Numbered from the stretch's first letter, positions 48,450 to 57,392 are shown. The stretch: 64,000 bases of DNA from Myxococcus hansupus (GCF_000280925.3 NZ_CP012109.1:3988501-4052500), one strand, 5' to 3'. Notes: generated by a model not told the origin, from the letters alone. Numbers and translations: made by a program.

Positions 48450-49373
48450 ATGCCCCATACCGATCGCGTCAAGCAGATCCTGTCGTGGTACCCGTCCGAC
48501 AACCCCGGCACGCTGACCAACCTGGCCCGCCTGCTGAACACCGGCACGCTGGCCGGCACGGGCAAGCTCGTCATCCTCCCGGTGGACCAGGGCTTCGAGC
48601 ACGGTCCGGCCCGCTCCTTCGGGCCGAACCCGGCTGGGTATGATCCGGACTACCACATCCAGTTGGCCATCGAGTCGGGCTGCAACGCCTACGCGGCGCC
48701 CCTGGGCTTCCTGGAGGCGGTGGCTGGCAAGTACGCGGGTGAGATTCCCCTCATCCTCAAGCTCAACAACTCCGACTCGCTGGCCAAGGTGCCCAACCCC
48801 ATGTCCGCCGTGACGAGCTCCGTGAAGGACGCCGTCCGCCTGGGCTGCACCGCCGTCGGCTACACCATCTACCCGGGCTCTGGCGCGCGCAACGAGCAGT
48901 ACGAGGACCTCCGCGACATCATCGCCGAGGCCAAGTCGTACGGCCTGCCCACCGTCCTCTGGGCCTACCCCCGCGGCAACCTCTCCAAGGAGGGTGAGAC
49001 GGGCATCGACGTGGTGGCGTACGCGGCGCAGATCAGCGCGCAGCTCGGCGCCCACATCATCAAGGTGAAGCCGCCGCAGGATCACCTCGAGCAGGCCGAG
49101 GCCAAGAAGGCCTTCGAGAAGGCCGGCATCGCCACCAAGACGATGTCCGACCGCGTCCGCGAAGTGGTCCGCTCCGCCTTCAACGGCAAGCGCATCGTCA
49201 TCTTCTCCGGCGGCGAGGCCAAGGGCACCGAGGCCCTGCTCGAGGAGATCAAGCAGATCAACGCTGGCGGCGGCTTCGGCTCCATCATGGGCCGCAACGC
49301 CTTCCAGCGTCCGCACGCCGAGTCCATCAAGCTGCTCAAGGACGTGATGGCCATCTTCGCCGGCAAGGCGTAG
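48450..49373 (+). CDS. Class I fructose-bisphosphate aldolase (FbaB/DhnA type)
   Basis: The product is 307 aa from ATG 48450, with AGAGGA upstream. It is a Schiff-base aldolase: ILPVDQGFEHGPARSFGPNP, LILKLNNSDSL, GYTIYPGSGARNEQYEDLRD, the catalytic lysine in AHIIKVKPPQD, and FSGGEAKGTEALLEEI binding the phosphate. It interconverts fructose-1,6-bisphosphate with DHAP and glyceraldehyde-3-phosphate. It is monocistronic, with a terminator at 49405. Confidence 0.95.
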   Translation: MPHTDRVKQILSWYPSDNPGTLTNLARLLNTGTLAGTGKLVILPVDQGFEHGPARSFGPNPAGYDPDYHIQLAIESGCNAYAAPLGFLEAVAGKYAGEIPLILKLNNSDSLAKVPNPMSAVTSSVKDAVRLGCTAVGYTIYPGSGARNEQYEDLRDIIAEAKSYGLPTVLWAYPRGNLSKEGETGIDVVAYAAQISAQLGAHIIKVKPPQDHLEQAEAKKAFEKAGIATKTMSDRVREVVRSAFNGKRIVIFSGGEAKGTEALLEEIKQINAGGGFGSIMGRNAFQRPHAESIKLLKDVMAIFAGKA

Positions 49374-49404
49374 GCGCCAGGCGAACGCGGAGCCACAGTC
49401 CCGG

Positions 49405-49435
49405 GCCCGTCAGCCTCGCGCTGGCGGGCCTTTTT
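49405..49435 (+). terminator. Intrinsic terminator of the aldolase gene
   Basis: GCCCGTCAGC (49405-49414) pairs with GCTGGCGGGC (49420-49429), with one T-G wobble, followed by C and five T residues (49431-49435). It lies 32 bp after the stop codon. Confidence 0.85.
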
Positions 49436-49482
49436 CGTGCGCGGCCTCGGAGCAATGCGCGACGCACGCGGCGCCGGAAAAC

Positions 49483-49513
49483 AAAAAGGCCCGCCAGGTT
49501 TCCCTGGCGGGCC
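49483..49513 (-). terminator. Terminator downstream of tRNA-Ala
   Basis: GGCCCGCCAGG (49488-49498) and CCTGGCGGGCC (49503-49513) form an 11-bp stem. Read on the minus strand it is followed by TTTTTG, 15 bp beyond the 3' end of the tRNA gene. Confidence 0.85.
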
Positions 49514-49527
49514 TCTTCATTTCAGAG

Positions 49528-49600
<73 letters not shown>

Positions 49601-49656
49601 GTCTTTTGCTGCTGAGCCGCTTTGGGGAGCGGCCCGACCGGCGAAGTGGGTGCCTT

Positions 49657-50058
49657 CTACCGCTTCTTCGTTCCAGGCACCAGAACTCTTTGAGGCTTCG
49701 GTGCTTTTTTTTGTTCGTTCAACCGCGCGGCCACTTCCGCGCCTTCCATGAGGATGTCCGTGAGTTCGCGCGCGTGCGCCTCGGCCGCCTGCTCTGCTGC
49801 TTCAATGGCCTTGAGCGCCGCCTCGAATCCCGCGGGAAGCGTGAGCCGGCCCTTCTGCTGCTGGCGCCAGACGGCCTCGCCCAGCTCCCGGAACGCCTTC
49901 TCCTTCTGATCCTTCAGCACGGTGGTTCGCGCGTTCGCCCGAGCCAGGTCCGTGTTGCGCTCCACGGCCTCACGGAGCTGCGCCAGCCGAGCTTGCGCGG
50001 CCTCGAAAGCCTCGTTGATCTGCTTCACCACCTCGGACTGCTTCGAGTCGGCCGCCAA
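49657..50058 (-). CDS. Small coiled-coil hypothetical protein
   Basis: The product is 133 aa using TTG 50058, which has AAGGAG ten bases upstream; GTG 50064 is an alternative. The frame runs much further upstream as a shadow of rsmB, which is not credible. The protein is almost wholly helical, with heptad-like stretches (EVVKQINEAFEAAQARLAQL, REAVERNTDLARANARTTVL, ALKAIEAAEQAAEAHARELT), and ends in a basic tail (KKAPKPQRVLVPGTKKR). No family recognised; it lies between tRNA-Ala and rsmB. Confidence 0.72.
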   Translation of the reverse strand: MAADSKQSEVVKQINEAFEAAQARLAQLREAVERNTDLARANARTTVLKDQKEKAFRELGEAVWRQQQKGRLTLPAGFEAALKAIEAAEQAAEAHARELTDILMEGAEVAARLNEQKKAPKPQRVLVPGTKKR

Positions 50059-50114
50059 GTCAGTCACACTCCTTGAGGAATCAACGATTGCGTAGCGTGC
50101 GGTCTCGGAACCTG

Positions 50115-51497
50115 TCAACCCGGCCCCGGCCCCGTCCTTCTCAACCGCGCCGCGAAGAAGCCGCCCCCGGGAACCTTGGGAGGCAGCGCCTTGAGGTACG
50201 GCCCCTGCGCCGCCAGCGCGGCACGTTCCGCGCCGAGCACGTCTTCGACAGGCTCCAGCGTGAAGTCCGGGTGCTTCGCCAGGAAGGCCTCCACCACCGC
50301 CTCGTCCTCCTCGGGCATCACCGAGCAGGTCGCATAAACGATGAGTGCGCCCGGCTTCGCCTGGCGTGAAACCTCGTCGAGCAGCTCCGTCTGCGTGGCC
50401 TGGTAGCGAGCGACTTCCTGGGCCGTGAGCTTCCACTTCTGATCCGGCTCACGCGCCAGCGAGCCCGTCCCGCTGCACGGCGCGTCCACGAGCAACACGT
50501 CCGCGTCGGACAGGGGCAGCGGATGCGGAAACGCGACCTGTCTCAAGGAGAAGTGGCGCACGCGCTCGCGCGCCTCGGCCAGCCGGCGCCGGGAACGGTC
50601 GCCCGCGACCACCTTGCCCTTGGGGCCCACGAAGTCCGCCAGCGCCAGCGTCTTGCCGCCGGCCCCCGCGCAGATGTCCGCGACGGTGAAGCCCTCCATC
50701 GAACCCGCGGCGGGCCGGCACATCTCGGAGATGAGCTGGCTGCCCACGTCCTGGACCTGGAGTCTGCCGCTCTTCATCACCCGCGTTTCAAAAACGCGGT
50801 GGCTGGAGTCCGTCACCCGCACCGCGTCCGGCGCGGCGGCCACCGCCTCCGCGTTGACGCCCTCTTCCTTCAAAGCGGCGAGCACCGCGTCCCGGGTTCC
50901 CGGAGGCCGCGCGCGAAAGTGCAGCGACGGCTCCTCGTCGAGCGCCGCGAGCAATCCCTCCAACACGTCTTCCGGGTACACCTGCGCCAGGCGCAGCACG
51001 AGCCAGTTGGGGAACGAGTAGCGCGTCGCCAGCTTCTCCGCGTGGGACTCCGGCATCGGCGCTTCGGGCAGCGGCAGCTCCACCACGCGCTGGAGCAGGT
51101 CGTCCTTGATGGTGCGCGGGCGCACCGGGCCCGGCAGCCGGACCTCCGGGCCGATGCGCGTCCACCCCTCACCACAGAAGATGCGGCGCCAGAGGGCGTA
51201 GCGCACCAGCGCCTGGTCCTCCGTCAGCCCGACCTTCCCCATGGTGTGCCCCAGCAGCCGGGCCGCCAGGTCCAACAACCGCTGGTGCCGGGACAGCTCG
51301 CGCACCGCCATGGCGGTGAAGCGGCGCTCCTGCCCACCCAGGCCATTGGCCTCCCGCAGGGCGTTGGCGAGCGCGGCCTTCAAGGGCTCACCTCGGAGCA
51401 CCGCGATGTGTGCCTCGAGCGCCGCCGTCGCGCCACGCCGAGAGGGACGACCCAGGCGCTCCGGGTCCAAGGGCGCTACCGGCCAGACGGAATCCAC
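50115..51497 (-). CDS. RsmB/NOP2-family rRNA m5C methyltransferase
   Basis: The product is 460 aa from GTG 51497, with GAGG upstream. An N-terminal NusB-like helical domain (residues about 20-140) precedes the SAM-dependent domain: VADICAGAGGKTLALAD, VVAGDRSRRRLAEARERVRH, VDAPCSGTGSLARE and YATCSVMPEED. The two catalytic cysteines of m5C methyltransferases are in PCSGTG and TCSV. The likely target is a cytosine in 16S rRNA, but orthology to RsmB itself is not settled. Confidence 0.92.
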   Translation of the reverse strand: MDSVWPVAPLDPERLGRPSRRGATAALEAHIAVLRGEPLKAALANALREANGLGGQERRFTAMAVRELSRHQRLLDLAARLLGHTMGKVGLTEDQALVRYALWRRIFCGEGWTRIGPEVRLPGPVRPRTIKDDLLQRVVELPLPEAPMPESHAEKLATRYSFPNWLVLRLAQVYPEDVLEGLLAALDEEPSLHFRARPPGTRDAVLAALKEEGVNAEAVAAAPDAVRVTDSSHRVFETRVMKSGRLQVQDVGSQLISEMCRPAAGSMEGFTVADICAGAGGKTLALADFVGPKGKVVAGDRSRRRLAEARERVRHFSLRQVAFPHPLPLSDADVLLVDAPCSGTGSLAREPDQKWKLTAQEVARYQATQTELLDEVSRQAKPGALIVYATCSVMPEEDEAVVEAFLAKHPDFTLEPVEDVLGAERAALAAQGPYLKALPPKVPGGGFFAARLRRTGPGPG

Positions 51498-51502
51498 GTG
51501 CC

Positions 51503-52180
51503 TCAGCCCTGCCCTTTCAGTCCCACGACCACCGCCAGACAGCCCGCCGGGCTGCGAACCCGGGGCACCTGCCCGGCACCCAGGAAGAAGTATCCCGGGG
51601 CGGCGTACGACACGCCATCCACGTCGAGCGTGCCTTCGATCACACGCACCCCTTCACCCGCGGGCGACATGGGGAACGTCCAGTTGAAGTCCCCCCCAGG
51701 CGCCACGGACAGCCAGGCTTCACTGGGAGCTATCCTTGAAATCAACGGAGAGTGCGACCCCGCGACCTCCCCGGCCTGCGCATCCGGGCGCGCCGCTTGG
51801 AGGGTGGCCAGCCGTTCGCAGTCCTGACGCAGCGCGAGGAACCGCTCCACCAAGGAGACGATGTCCTCGATCTGAAAGGGCTTGAGCAGGATGGCGTCCG
51901 CCACCTGGGGCTGGATGGACTGGATGACCTCGTCCGGCGTGGCCGCGCTGACGATGGCCACCGCCTGCTGGCGCCGACGGGCGGCCTCCACGACGGTGCG
52001 GCCTCCCAGCTCACCGCCCGAAATCCTCAAGTCGGTGATGACCAGGACGAAACGCTCGGCCTCCAGGGCCGCGACCGCTTCCTCTCCGGTACTGACCGCA
52101 TGGACCTCCGCGAGCTCGGAGATGAGCTCGCCCATGCCTTCCCGAAGGCTCGCGTCGTCCTCGACCAGCAACACCCTCAT
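51503..52180 (-). CDS. Response regulator: receiver plus cupin-like domain
   Basis: The product is 225 aa from ATG 52180. Residues 1-120 are a receiver domain: VLLVEDDASLREGM (acidic pocket), the phosphoacceptor Asp in VITDLRIS near 50, and LLKPFQIEDI (conserved Lys). Residues about 150-225 look like a small cupin barrel (WLSVAPGGDFNWTFPMSP, VRVIEGTLDVDGVSYAAPG, FFLGAGQVPRV) with none of the usual metal-binding His residues. There is no DNA-binding domain. The cupin may sense a ligand or bind a partner. It lies 5 bp upstream of the RsmB-type gene. Confidence 0.88.
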   Translation of the reverse strand: MRVLLVEDDASLREGMGELISELAEVHAVSTGEEAVAALEAERFVLVITDLRISGGELGGRTVVEAARRRQQAVAIVSAATPDEVIQSIQPQVADAILLKPFQIEDIVSLVERFLALRQDCERLATLQAARPDAQAGEVAGSHSPLISRIAPSEAWLSVAPGGDFNWTFPMSPAGEGVRVIEGTLDVDGVSYAAPGYFFLGAGQVPRVRSPAGCLAVVVGLKGQG

Positions 52181-52284
52181 TTTAGGGGTACCTCCGCCGC
52201 CCCGACCTTAGGTGGAGCCTGTCCTCTATCAGGACCGGGCGCTTCCAGCGGAAGACCACCTCGCCGGTCCTGCCCTTCGGATTA

Positions 52285-52370
52285 TGGCCCTCCCCGGACT
52301 CGAACCGGGACGCGGGGTCAGCCGCAGCGGATTTTGAGTCCGCCTCGTCTACCAATTTCGACAGAGGGCC
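52285..52370 (-). tRNA. tRNA-Leu (anticodon CAA)
   Basis: The 86-nt gene has a long variable arm, as expected for tRNA-Leu. Acceptor stem GGCCCTC pairs with GAGGGCC plus discriminator A. The anticodon stem GCGGA/TCCGC holds loop CTCAAAA (anticodon CAA). The T-arm contains GGTTCGAGTCC. It decodes TTG, a rare codon in this GC-rich genome. Confidence 0.95.
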
Positions 52371-52466
52371 CCCTGCTGTCGCGACGGCCGAACGTATACC
52401 GCGAGTTGATACCAAGTGCATCCGAAGATTGCGGTGCCGTACGCACATCGATAAGAGGGCCCCCCC

Positions 52467-53210
52467 ATGTACAACCTTCTCATTTCCCTCGGTGTGGGAA
52501 TTGCGGTCGCGCTCCTGGTGAAGGTGGCCGGCTTCTCCATCTGGGCCGGGCTCGTTCCCGGACTCCTGGCCCTCGTCGGCACCTACATCGTGCTTGCCCG
52601 TCGTGTGGCCAGCCGCATCCAGGCCCTGATGACGGTGGTCCAGAAGGACCTCCAGTCCCAGCCCACCAGCCAGAAGGACGCCCAGTCCCGGGTGGACCGG
52701 GCGGTGAAGACGCTGGAGCAGGGGCTCGTCTACGACAAGTGGCAGTTCCTCGTCGGCCCGGAGCTGCACTCCCAGATTGGCATGCTGAAGTACATGGTGA
52801 AGGACCATGACGGGGCCAAGGCCGCCTTCGACAAGGGCAGCAGCCGCAACTACATGGCCAAGGCCATGGAGGGCGCCCTCTTCTTCCAGCGCAAGGACTT
52901 CGACGCCATGAAGAAGGCGTTCGAGTCCGCCACCAAGAGCGGGAAGAAGGAGTCCATCGTCTGGGCGGCCTATGCCTGGTGCCTGCTCCAGAACAAGGAC
53001 AAGGACGGCGCGCTGCGCGTGCTCGCCCGGGGCGTGGAGGAGAACCCCAAGGACGAGAAGCTCAAGGGGAGCCTCGCGGCGCTGCAGAACGACAAGCGCC
53101 TGAAGATGAAGCCGTACGAGCCCATGTGGTGGCAGTTCGGCCTGGAGGCTCCGCCGCCGGTCATGCCGCCCATGGGTGGCCGCCGCATGCAGTTCAACAC
53201 CCGACGCTAG
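52467..53210 (+). CDS. Membrane-anchored TPR-like protein
   Basis: The product is 247 aa from ATG 52467. Two hydrophobic N-terminal helices (LLISLGVGIAVALLVKVAGF and IWAGLVPGLLALVGTYIVLA) anchor it, followed by a cytoplasmic helical region with TPR-like helices (FDKGSSRNYMAKAMEGALFF, IVWAAYAWCLLQNKDKDGAL, VLARGVEENPKDEKLKGSLA). The C-terminus is Pro/Met-rich (PPPVMPPMGGRRMQF). No catalytic motif seen; likely a scaffold. I do not recognise a named family. Confidence 0.86.
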   Translation: MYNLLISLGVGIAVALLVKVAGFSIWAGLVPGLLALVGTYIVLARRVASRIQALMTVVQKDLQSQPTSQKDAQSRVDRAVKTLEQGLVYDKWQFLVGPELHSQIGMLKYMVKDHDGAKAAFDKGSSRNYMAKAMEGALFFQRKDFDAMKKAFESATKSGKKESIVWAAYAWCLLQNKDKDGALRVLARGVEENPKDEKLKGSLAALQNDKRLKMKPYEPMWWQFGLEAPPPVMPPMGGRRMQFNTRR

Positions 53211-53608
53211 TGCCCCGTGGCGCGGCGCCCAGCGTCGGCCCGCGCACGGGAATAAGTACCGCTTCGCCGCTCAGCGCGCTGCAACGTCTTCCGACCCTGT
53301 ACAACAGGGCGACGTAGACGGTGCGCAACCGCCCGGAAACACTCTGACCGCCCTCCCCCACCGAAGGGCATGCTGCTTGCTCCTGCCCCGTGCATACGGA
53401 TGGCGGGGAAAGGCCCCGTCTCGCGGAGCCTGACAGGCTTGGCAGCCGGAGGTCTCGGGTGAAGGTTGTGGGCGTGGGGGTGTGCTTGCAGGACCGGGTG
53501 GCGGCGGATGCGCGTGGGGCGCAAGGGCGTTGGGAGCACACGGCAGGGCGTGGCACCCGAGACTTTCGGCCTGCCATTTCGCAGCAGCCGAGTGACGCGG
53601 AGTGGTGC
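53211..53608. other. 398-bp gap upstream of the diguanylate cyclase gene
   Basis: No gene with a convincing start and codon pattern was found here. The frames reading through it are shadows of low coding quality. It must contain the promoter of the cyclase gene. TGGCAC at 53551 recalls a sigma-54 -24 element but the -12 GC is absent, and no clean sigma-70 pair was seen. Confidence 0.6.
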
Positions 53609-54565
53609 ATGGAACGGCGCGGCCGGACCTCCGAGCGGTCCCTTCTGCTCATCATCGAGGATGACGCGAATGTCCGCGAGAGCCTCGTGGACCTGCTCGC
53701 CGCCCGCTTCGACGTGCTCGCCGCGCCGGATTCGGATGCGGGGTTGGAGCTGGCGCGCGAACACCGCCCGGACCTCATCCTCCTGGACCGGTTCCTTCCT
53801 GGCGGCGACGGGCTCGCGGTGCTGGAGATGCTCCAGAGCGAGGCCCGCACGGAGGCCGTCCCCGTCATCTTCCTGACGGGCGACGCGGACGAGGCCACGT
53901 TGGAGCGCTGCCTGGAGATGGGCGCCGTGGACTTCATCCACAAACCCGCGAGCGCGCGGGAGCTGCTGGCGCGCATCGACCGGGCGCTGCGCCAGAGCGA
54001 ACAGCAGCGCCGGCTCCAGATCCTGGCGCAGACGGACGGCCTCACGGGGCTGGCCAACTTCCGCGCCCTGACCATCCGGCTGGAAGAAGAGTTCCGCCGC
54101 GCCCAGCGCTACCAGTACCCGCTGAGTGTCGTCATCATCGACCTGGACCATCTCAAGGCCATCAATGACGGCATGGGGCATGACGTGGGCAATCGGGCCA
54201 TCCTCGCCTTGGCGGCGCAGCTCAAGAACGAGCTGCGCGAGTCCGACTTCGCGGCGCGTTTTGGCGGAGACGAGTTCGTCGCCCTGCTGCCGCACCAGAC
54301 GTCGATGGAAGCAGCCATCTTCGCCGAGCGCATCCGCACCGGGCTGCGCGCCGTCGGCGTGCAGAAGAGCGACGGCCGCCCTGCCCCCTTCGGCCTGAGT
54401 GTCAGTGTGGGCATCGCCGACCATACCTTCGAAGGGCCCAGGGAGGACACGGAGTCGCTGATGAAGGCGGCGGACGCGGCCCTCTACGAGGCGAAGCGCG
54501 AGGGACGGGATCGGGTGGTCGTATTTGGCCGTCCCACGAACGCCCCCTCCGCGCAGCGGCACTGA
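53609..54565 (+). CDS. Receiver-GGDEF diguanylate cyclase, DmxB-like
   Basis: The product is 318 aa from ATG 53609 with GGAG six bases upstream. Residues 1-130 are a receiver domain: LLIIEDDANVRESLVDL, phosphoacceptor in LILLDRFLPGG, and HKPASARELL. Residues about 150-310 are a GGDEF domain: DGLTGLANFRALTIRL, VVIIDLDHLKAINDGMGHD, the active site RFGGDEFVALL, and the I-site RESD five residues before it. All c-di-GMP synthesis residues are intact. By domain order and position it probably corresponds to M. xanthus DmxB, a cyclase needed for exopolysaccharide and fruiting-body formation (recalled). Confidence 0.93.
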   Translation: MERRGRTSERSLLLIIEDDANVRESLVDLLAARFDVLAAPDSDAGLELAREHRPDLILLDRFLPGGDGLAVLEMLQSEARTEAVPVIFLTGDADEATLERCLEMGAVDFIHKPASARELLARIDRALRQSEQQRRLQILAQTDGLTGLANFRALTIRLEEEFRRAQRYQYPLSVVIIDLDHLKAINDGMGHDVGNRAILALAAQLKNELRESDFAARFGGDEFVALLPHQTSMEAAIFAERIRTGLRAVGVQKSDGRPAPFGLSVSVGIADHTFEGPREDTESLMKAADAALYEAKREGRDRVVVFGRPTNAPSAQRH

Positions 54566-54614
54566 GACGGGGAACGGCGGGGCAGGCAACGGCGGGGCAG
54601 CAGCGAGGGCGCGG

Positions 54615-56357
54615 ATGATGCTGGCGAACAGACTGGCGACAGGTTCGAGGGTAGCAGTCGTGGGAGGCGGCATTGCCGGAGCTGGGCTTGCCGCCTCCCT
54701 CCTTTTCAACGGGCGCGCGCGGGGCCTCTCACTGGACGTGCGCGTGTATTCGGGCGGGACGTCGGAGCGCACCGCCCCGCCGGCCGTCCTGACACCGGAG
54801 TGCCGCTCACGTCTGGCGGCGCTGGGCTGCCGAATTCCGCCAGAGTGGCGGGCGCACGAGCTGCGCGGTGTGGAGATCATCGCGGAGGGACGCCGCGAGC
54901 TGCTGGCCTCCGCGCCCGGGGGCCTGTGGGTGGTGGATGGCTGGCCCCAGGGACTGGGCGGACTCGAGCAGGTGCGCGACATCCTCGCCACCGCGGCCAG
55001 TTCCCAGGGGGCGCGCTTCCTCCCCCGGCACGTCGAGCGCGTGGAGCGACAGCCCCCCGCGCCAGACGCACCGGCCTCCGTGCGCGGCGCGGGCTCGCTG
55101 GTGGTGCGCGCCCAGGGCAGCGGTGACCGCTTCCACGCGGTGGCGCTGGCCTCGGGGGCCGGGCCGCTGATGGGTGACGCATTCTTCAAGGGCTTCAAGC
55201 CCGCGCCCACCGTGGCCGCGGTGCAGGCACGACTGCGCCACGCGGCGCCGCGCCTGGAGCTCGCTCCGGTGGCGCGGCTGTGGATCGCGCCGCTGCCGTC
55301 CGTGGACGCGCTGTTCCTGCTGCCGGGCGCCAGCTCCGTGTATGCGCTGGCCTTCGGCCCGGCGGTGACGCCCGCCGACCTGTGTCAGGTGCTGATGATG
55401 GCGGCGCGGGATGGGCTGGTGGAGGAAGGCTTCGAGCTGGCCGCCCTGGAGACCACGCGCCTGCCCTACGGACCCGGCCGGACGCTGGTGGCGCCCGGGC
55501 AGATCGCGGTGGGCCCGGCGGCGTTCGGGCATCCGCTCCAGATGGGTTTGTCGGAGACGCTGGCGTCGTGCAGCCGCGCCGCGGTGGCGCTGCTCGACGG
55601 CGGTCTGGATGTCGGGACGCTGGAGCGCCGCTATGTCCGCGAGGGACTGGGCGAGCTGTTGGAGGATGCCGCGGCGGGTGCCCGCACCATGACCTGGTTG
55701 CGCCGCGCCGGGCCCCGGGCTCCGGGTGCCTTCGTCAAGGCGCAGGGACGGAGGACGCTGGGCGGCACCTTCGGTGGCGGCGTACTGGGACTGAGCTCCC
55801 CCACGCCCATGGCGCTCCTGGGCGCCGCGCGGTGGGAGGGCCTGCGGGAGGTGTTGGGCTCGTGGCTGCGCACCACCATGGAGCCCGTCCCCACGGCCGT
55901 CCCGGAGCTGGAGCCGGACCTCTACTACGTGGTGGATGATGACCCGGACGCTCGAGACGCGCTGACCGCGCTGCTGGAGAGCACCGGCGCGAAGGTGGTG
56001 GCGTTCGCCGACGAGCTCGCCCTCTTCTGCGCCGTGGCACGGCGGCCGCCCACGGCCATCATCCTGGACGTGGTGCTGCACTGGGTGGACGGCCTGCGGC
56101 TGGCCGAGGGCCTGAAGCAACATCCCCTCACCCGGGGCACCCGCGTGCTGGTGATGAGCGGCCTCAACCGGCCCCATGTCCGGCAGCGCGCCCTGGACGC
56201 GGGGGCCGAGGCCTTCCTGCCCAAGCCCGTGGACCCGGACCGGCTGCTGCGCATCCTCACCGGACGCGTCCCGCTGACGCCCGAAGTGGCGCCCGCCCAC
56301 GCGCCGGCGATGGCCGACGCACCGCGAGAGCTGTCCGCGGACCGTTACGCGTCCTGA
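54615..56357 (+). CDS. FAD-dependent oxidoreductase fused to a C-terminal receiver domain
   Basis: The product is 580 aa from ATG 54615 with GAGG six bases upstream. The N-terminal 450 residues are a flavoprotein of the monooxygenase/reductase type: VAVVGGGIAGAGLAASLL for FAD, a middle substrate region, then GRTLVAPGQIAVGPAAFGHP and LQMGLSETLASCSRAAVALL. A C-terminal receiver domain follows (YYVVDDDPDARDALTALL, phosphoacceptor in AIILDVVLHWVDG, FLPKPVD). Such a fusion is unusual. It lies 49 bp after the cyclase gene and probably shares its transcript. Its 3' end overlaps the convergent bestrophin gene by 13 bp. Confidence 0.88.
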   Translation: MMLANRLATGSRVAVVGGGIAGAGLAASLLFNGRARGLSLDVRVYSGGTSERTAPPAVLTPECRSRLAALGCRIPPEWRAHELRGVEIIAEGRRELLASAPGGLWVVDGWPQGLGGLEQVRDILATAASSQGARFLPRHVERVERQPPAPDAPASVRGAGSLVVRAQGSGDRFHAVALASGAGPLMGDAFFKGFKPAPTVAAVQARLRHAAPRLELAPVARLWIAPLPSVDALFLLPGASSVYALAFGPAVTPADLCQVLMMAARDGLVEEGFELAALETTRLPYGPGRTLVAPGQIAVGPAAFGHPLQMGLSETLASCSRAAVALLDGGLDVGTLERRYVREGLGELLEDAAAGARTMTWLRRAGPRAPGAFVKAQGRRTLGGTFGGGVLGLSSPTPMALLGAARWEGLREVLGSWLRTTMEPVPTAVPELEPDLYYVVDDDPDARDALTALLESTGAKVVAFADELALFCAVARRPPTAIILDVVLHWVDGLRLAEGLKQHPLTRGTRVLVMSGLNRPHVRQRALDAGAEAFLPKPVDPDRLLRILTGRVPLTPEVAPAHAPAMADAPRELSADRYAS

Positions 56358-57271
56358 GTGCCGGACGAGACGGCCACGGTGGCGACCGGGGCGTGGACCG
56401 CCTCGGCGCCGCCGGGCATCAGCGCCTTGAGGTTGGCGCGGATCGTCTCGCTGATGCGCTCCAGCGGCAGGTCGTTGTCGTCGTGGCCGAACGGGTCCTC
56501 GATCTCCACGCCGATCTCCTCGATGCCGAAGAAGATGTAGGCGACGATGAACGTGGCCAGCACCGTCAGCCAGCCGAAGCTGTCCACCAGCGCGAACGGC
56601 AGCGTGTAGCAATAGACAAGCAGCGCCCGTCGCAGGTGCATCATGTAGGCGAAGGGAATCGGCGTCTTGTGGATGCGCTCACAGCCGCCGATGTAGTCGA
56701 TGAGCAGTTGGACGTTCTGGTCGAGCTGCATCTGCACGTATTCGGAGTAGTAGCCCCGCCGCCGGCCCTCATCGAGCACGGCGGACATCTTCTGCGCCAC
56801 CGCGAGCGGCACGTGCTGGCTGCTCAGCACCGCGTTGGCCTCGTCGCGCGGCAGCTCGGTGGCCACGGGCCCCAGGTCCCGCTCTCCGCGGAGGTTGGCC
56901 GTGGAGGCGTAGGGGAACGTGCTGATCCACCGCAGCAGCGTGCTGTAGAGCGCCACGTCGTGGCGGATGAAGACGCCAGCGGCGCGGGCCAGGTTGCGCG
57001 TCTCGTTGACGATGCCGCCCCACAGCTTCCGCCCCTCCCAGAACCGGTCATAGGAGGCGTTGGTCCGGAAGACGAGCAGCAAGCTGAGAGAGATTCCCGC
57101 GAGCGTGTGCACTGTGGCCGGGATGTCCAACGGCCTCAGGTAGCGGTGTCCCGCGGTGACGCCCGCGGCCCACACGACGCAGACCAGGACCCGGGCCACG
57201 ATCTCGCGGACCATCGAACCGCGAAGGTAATGGAAGTAGCTCCACCAACGGTGCGGATCGTAGTCAATCAT
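56345..57271 (-). CDS. Bestrophin-family anion channel
   Basis: The product is 308 aa from ATG 57271 (MIDYDPHRWWSYFHYLRGSM). Bestrophin features: VHTLAGISLSLLLVFRTNAS, YDRFWEGRKLWGGIVNETRN, and YTLPFALVDSFGWLTVLATF. Four hydrophobic segments are visible. Bacterial bestrophins form pentameric ion channels. The stop overlaps the convergent flavoprotein gene by 13 bp. Confidence 0.94.
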   Translation of the reverse strand: MIDYDPHRWWSYFHYLRGSMVREIVARVLVCVVWAAGVTAGHRYLRPLDIPATVHTLAGISLSLLLVFRTNASYDRFWEGRKLWGGIVNETRNLARAAGVFIRHDVALYSTLLRWISTFPYASTANLRGERDLGPVATELPRDEANAVLSSQHVPLAVAQKMSAVLDEGRRRGYYSEYVQMQLDQNVQLLIDYIGGCERIHKTPIPFAYMMHLRRALLVYCYTLPFALVDSFGWLTVLATFIVAYIFFGIEEIGVEIEDPFGHDDNDLPLERISETIRANLKALMPGGAEAVHAPVATVAVSSGTQDA

Positions 57272-57392
57272 ATGGGCGTGGTGCGCCGTACGCTGCCGCG
57301 CCTGCGCCAGGCATGGCAAGCGCCTTCGCAAGGGGGACGCTCCGGAAGCGTCCATCCCCGACGAAGGCGCGGTGCGAACGCCTGCTCGCCTG

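Noticed and set aside
53551..53567. Sigma-54-like TGGCAC element before the cyclase gene
   Set aside because: The -12 GC dinucleotide is not at the required spacing, so it does not meet the consensus.
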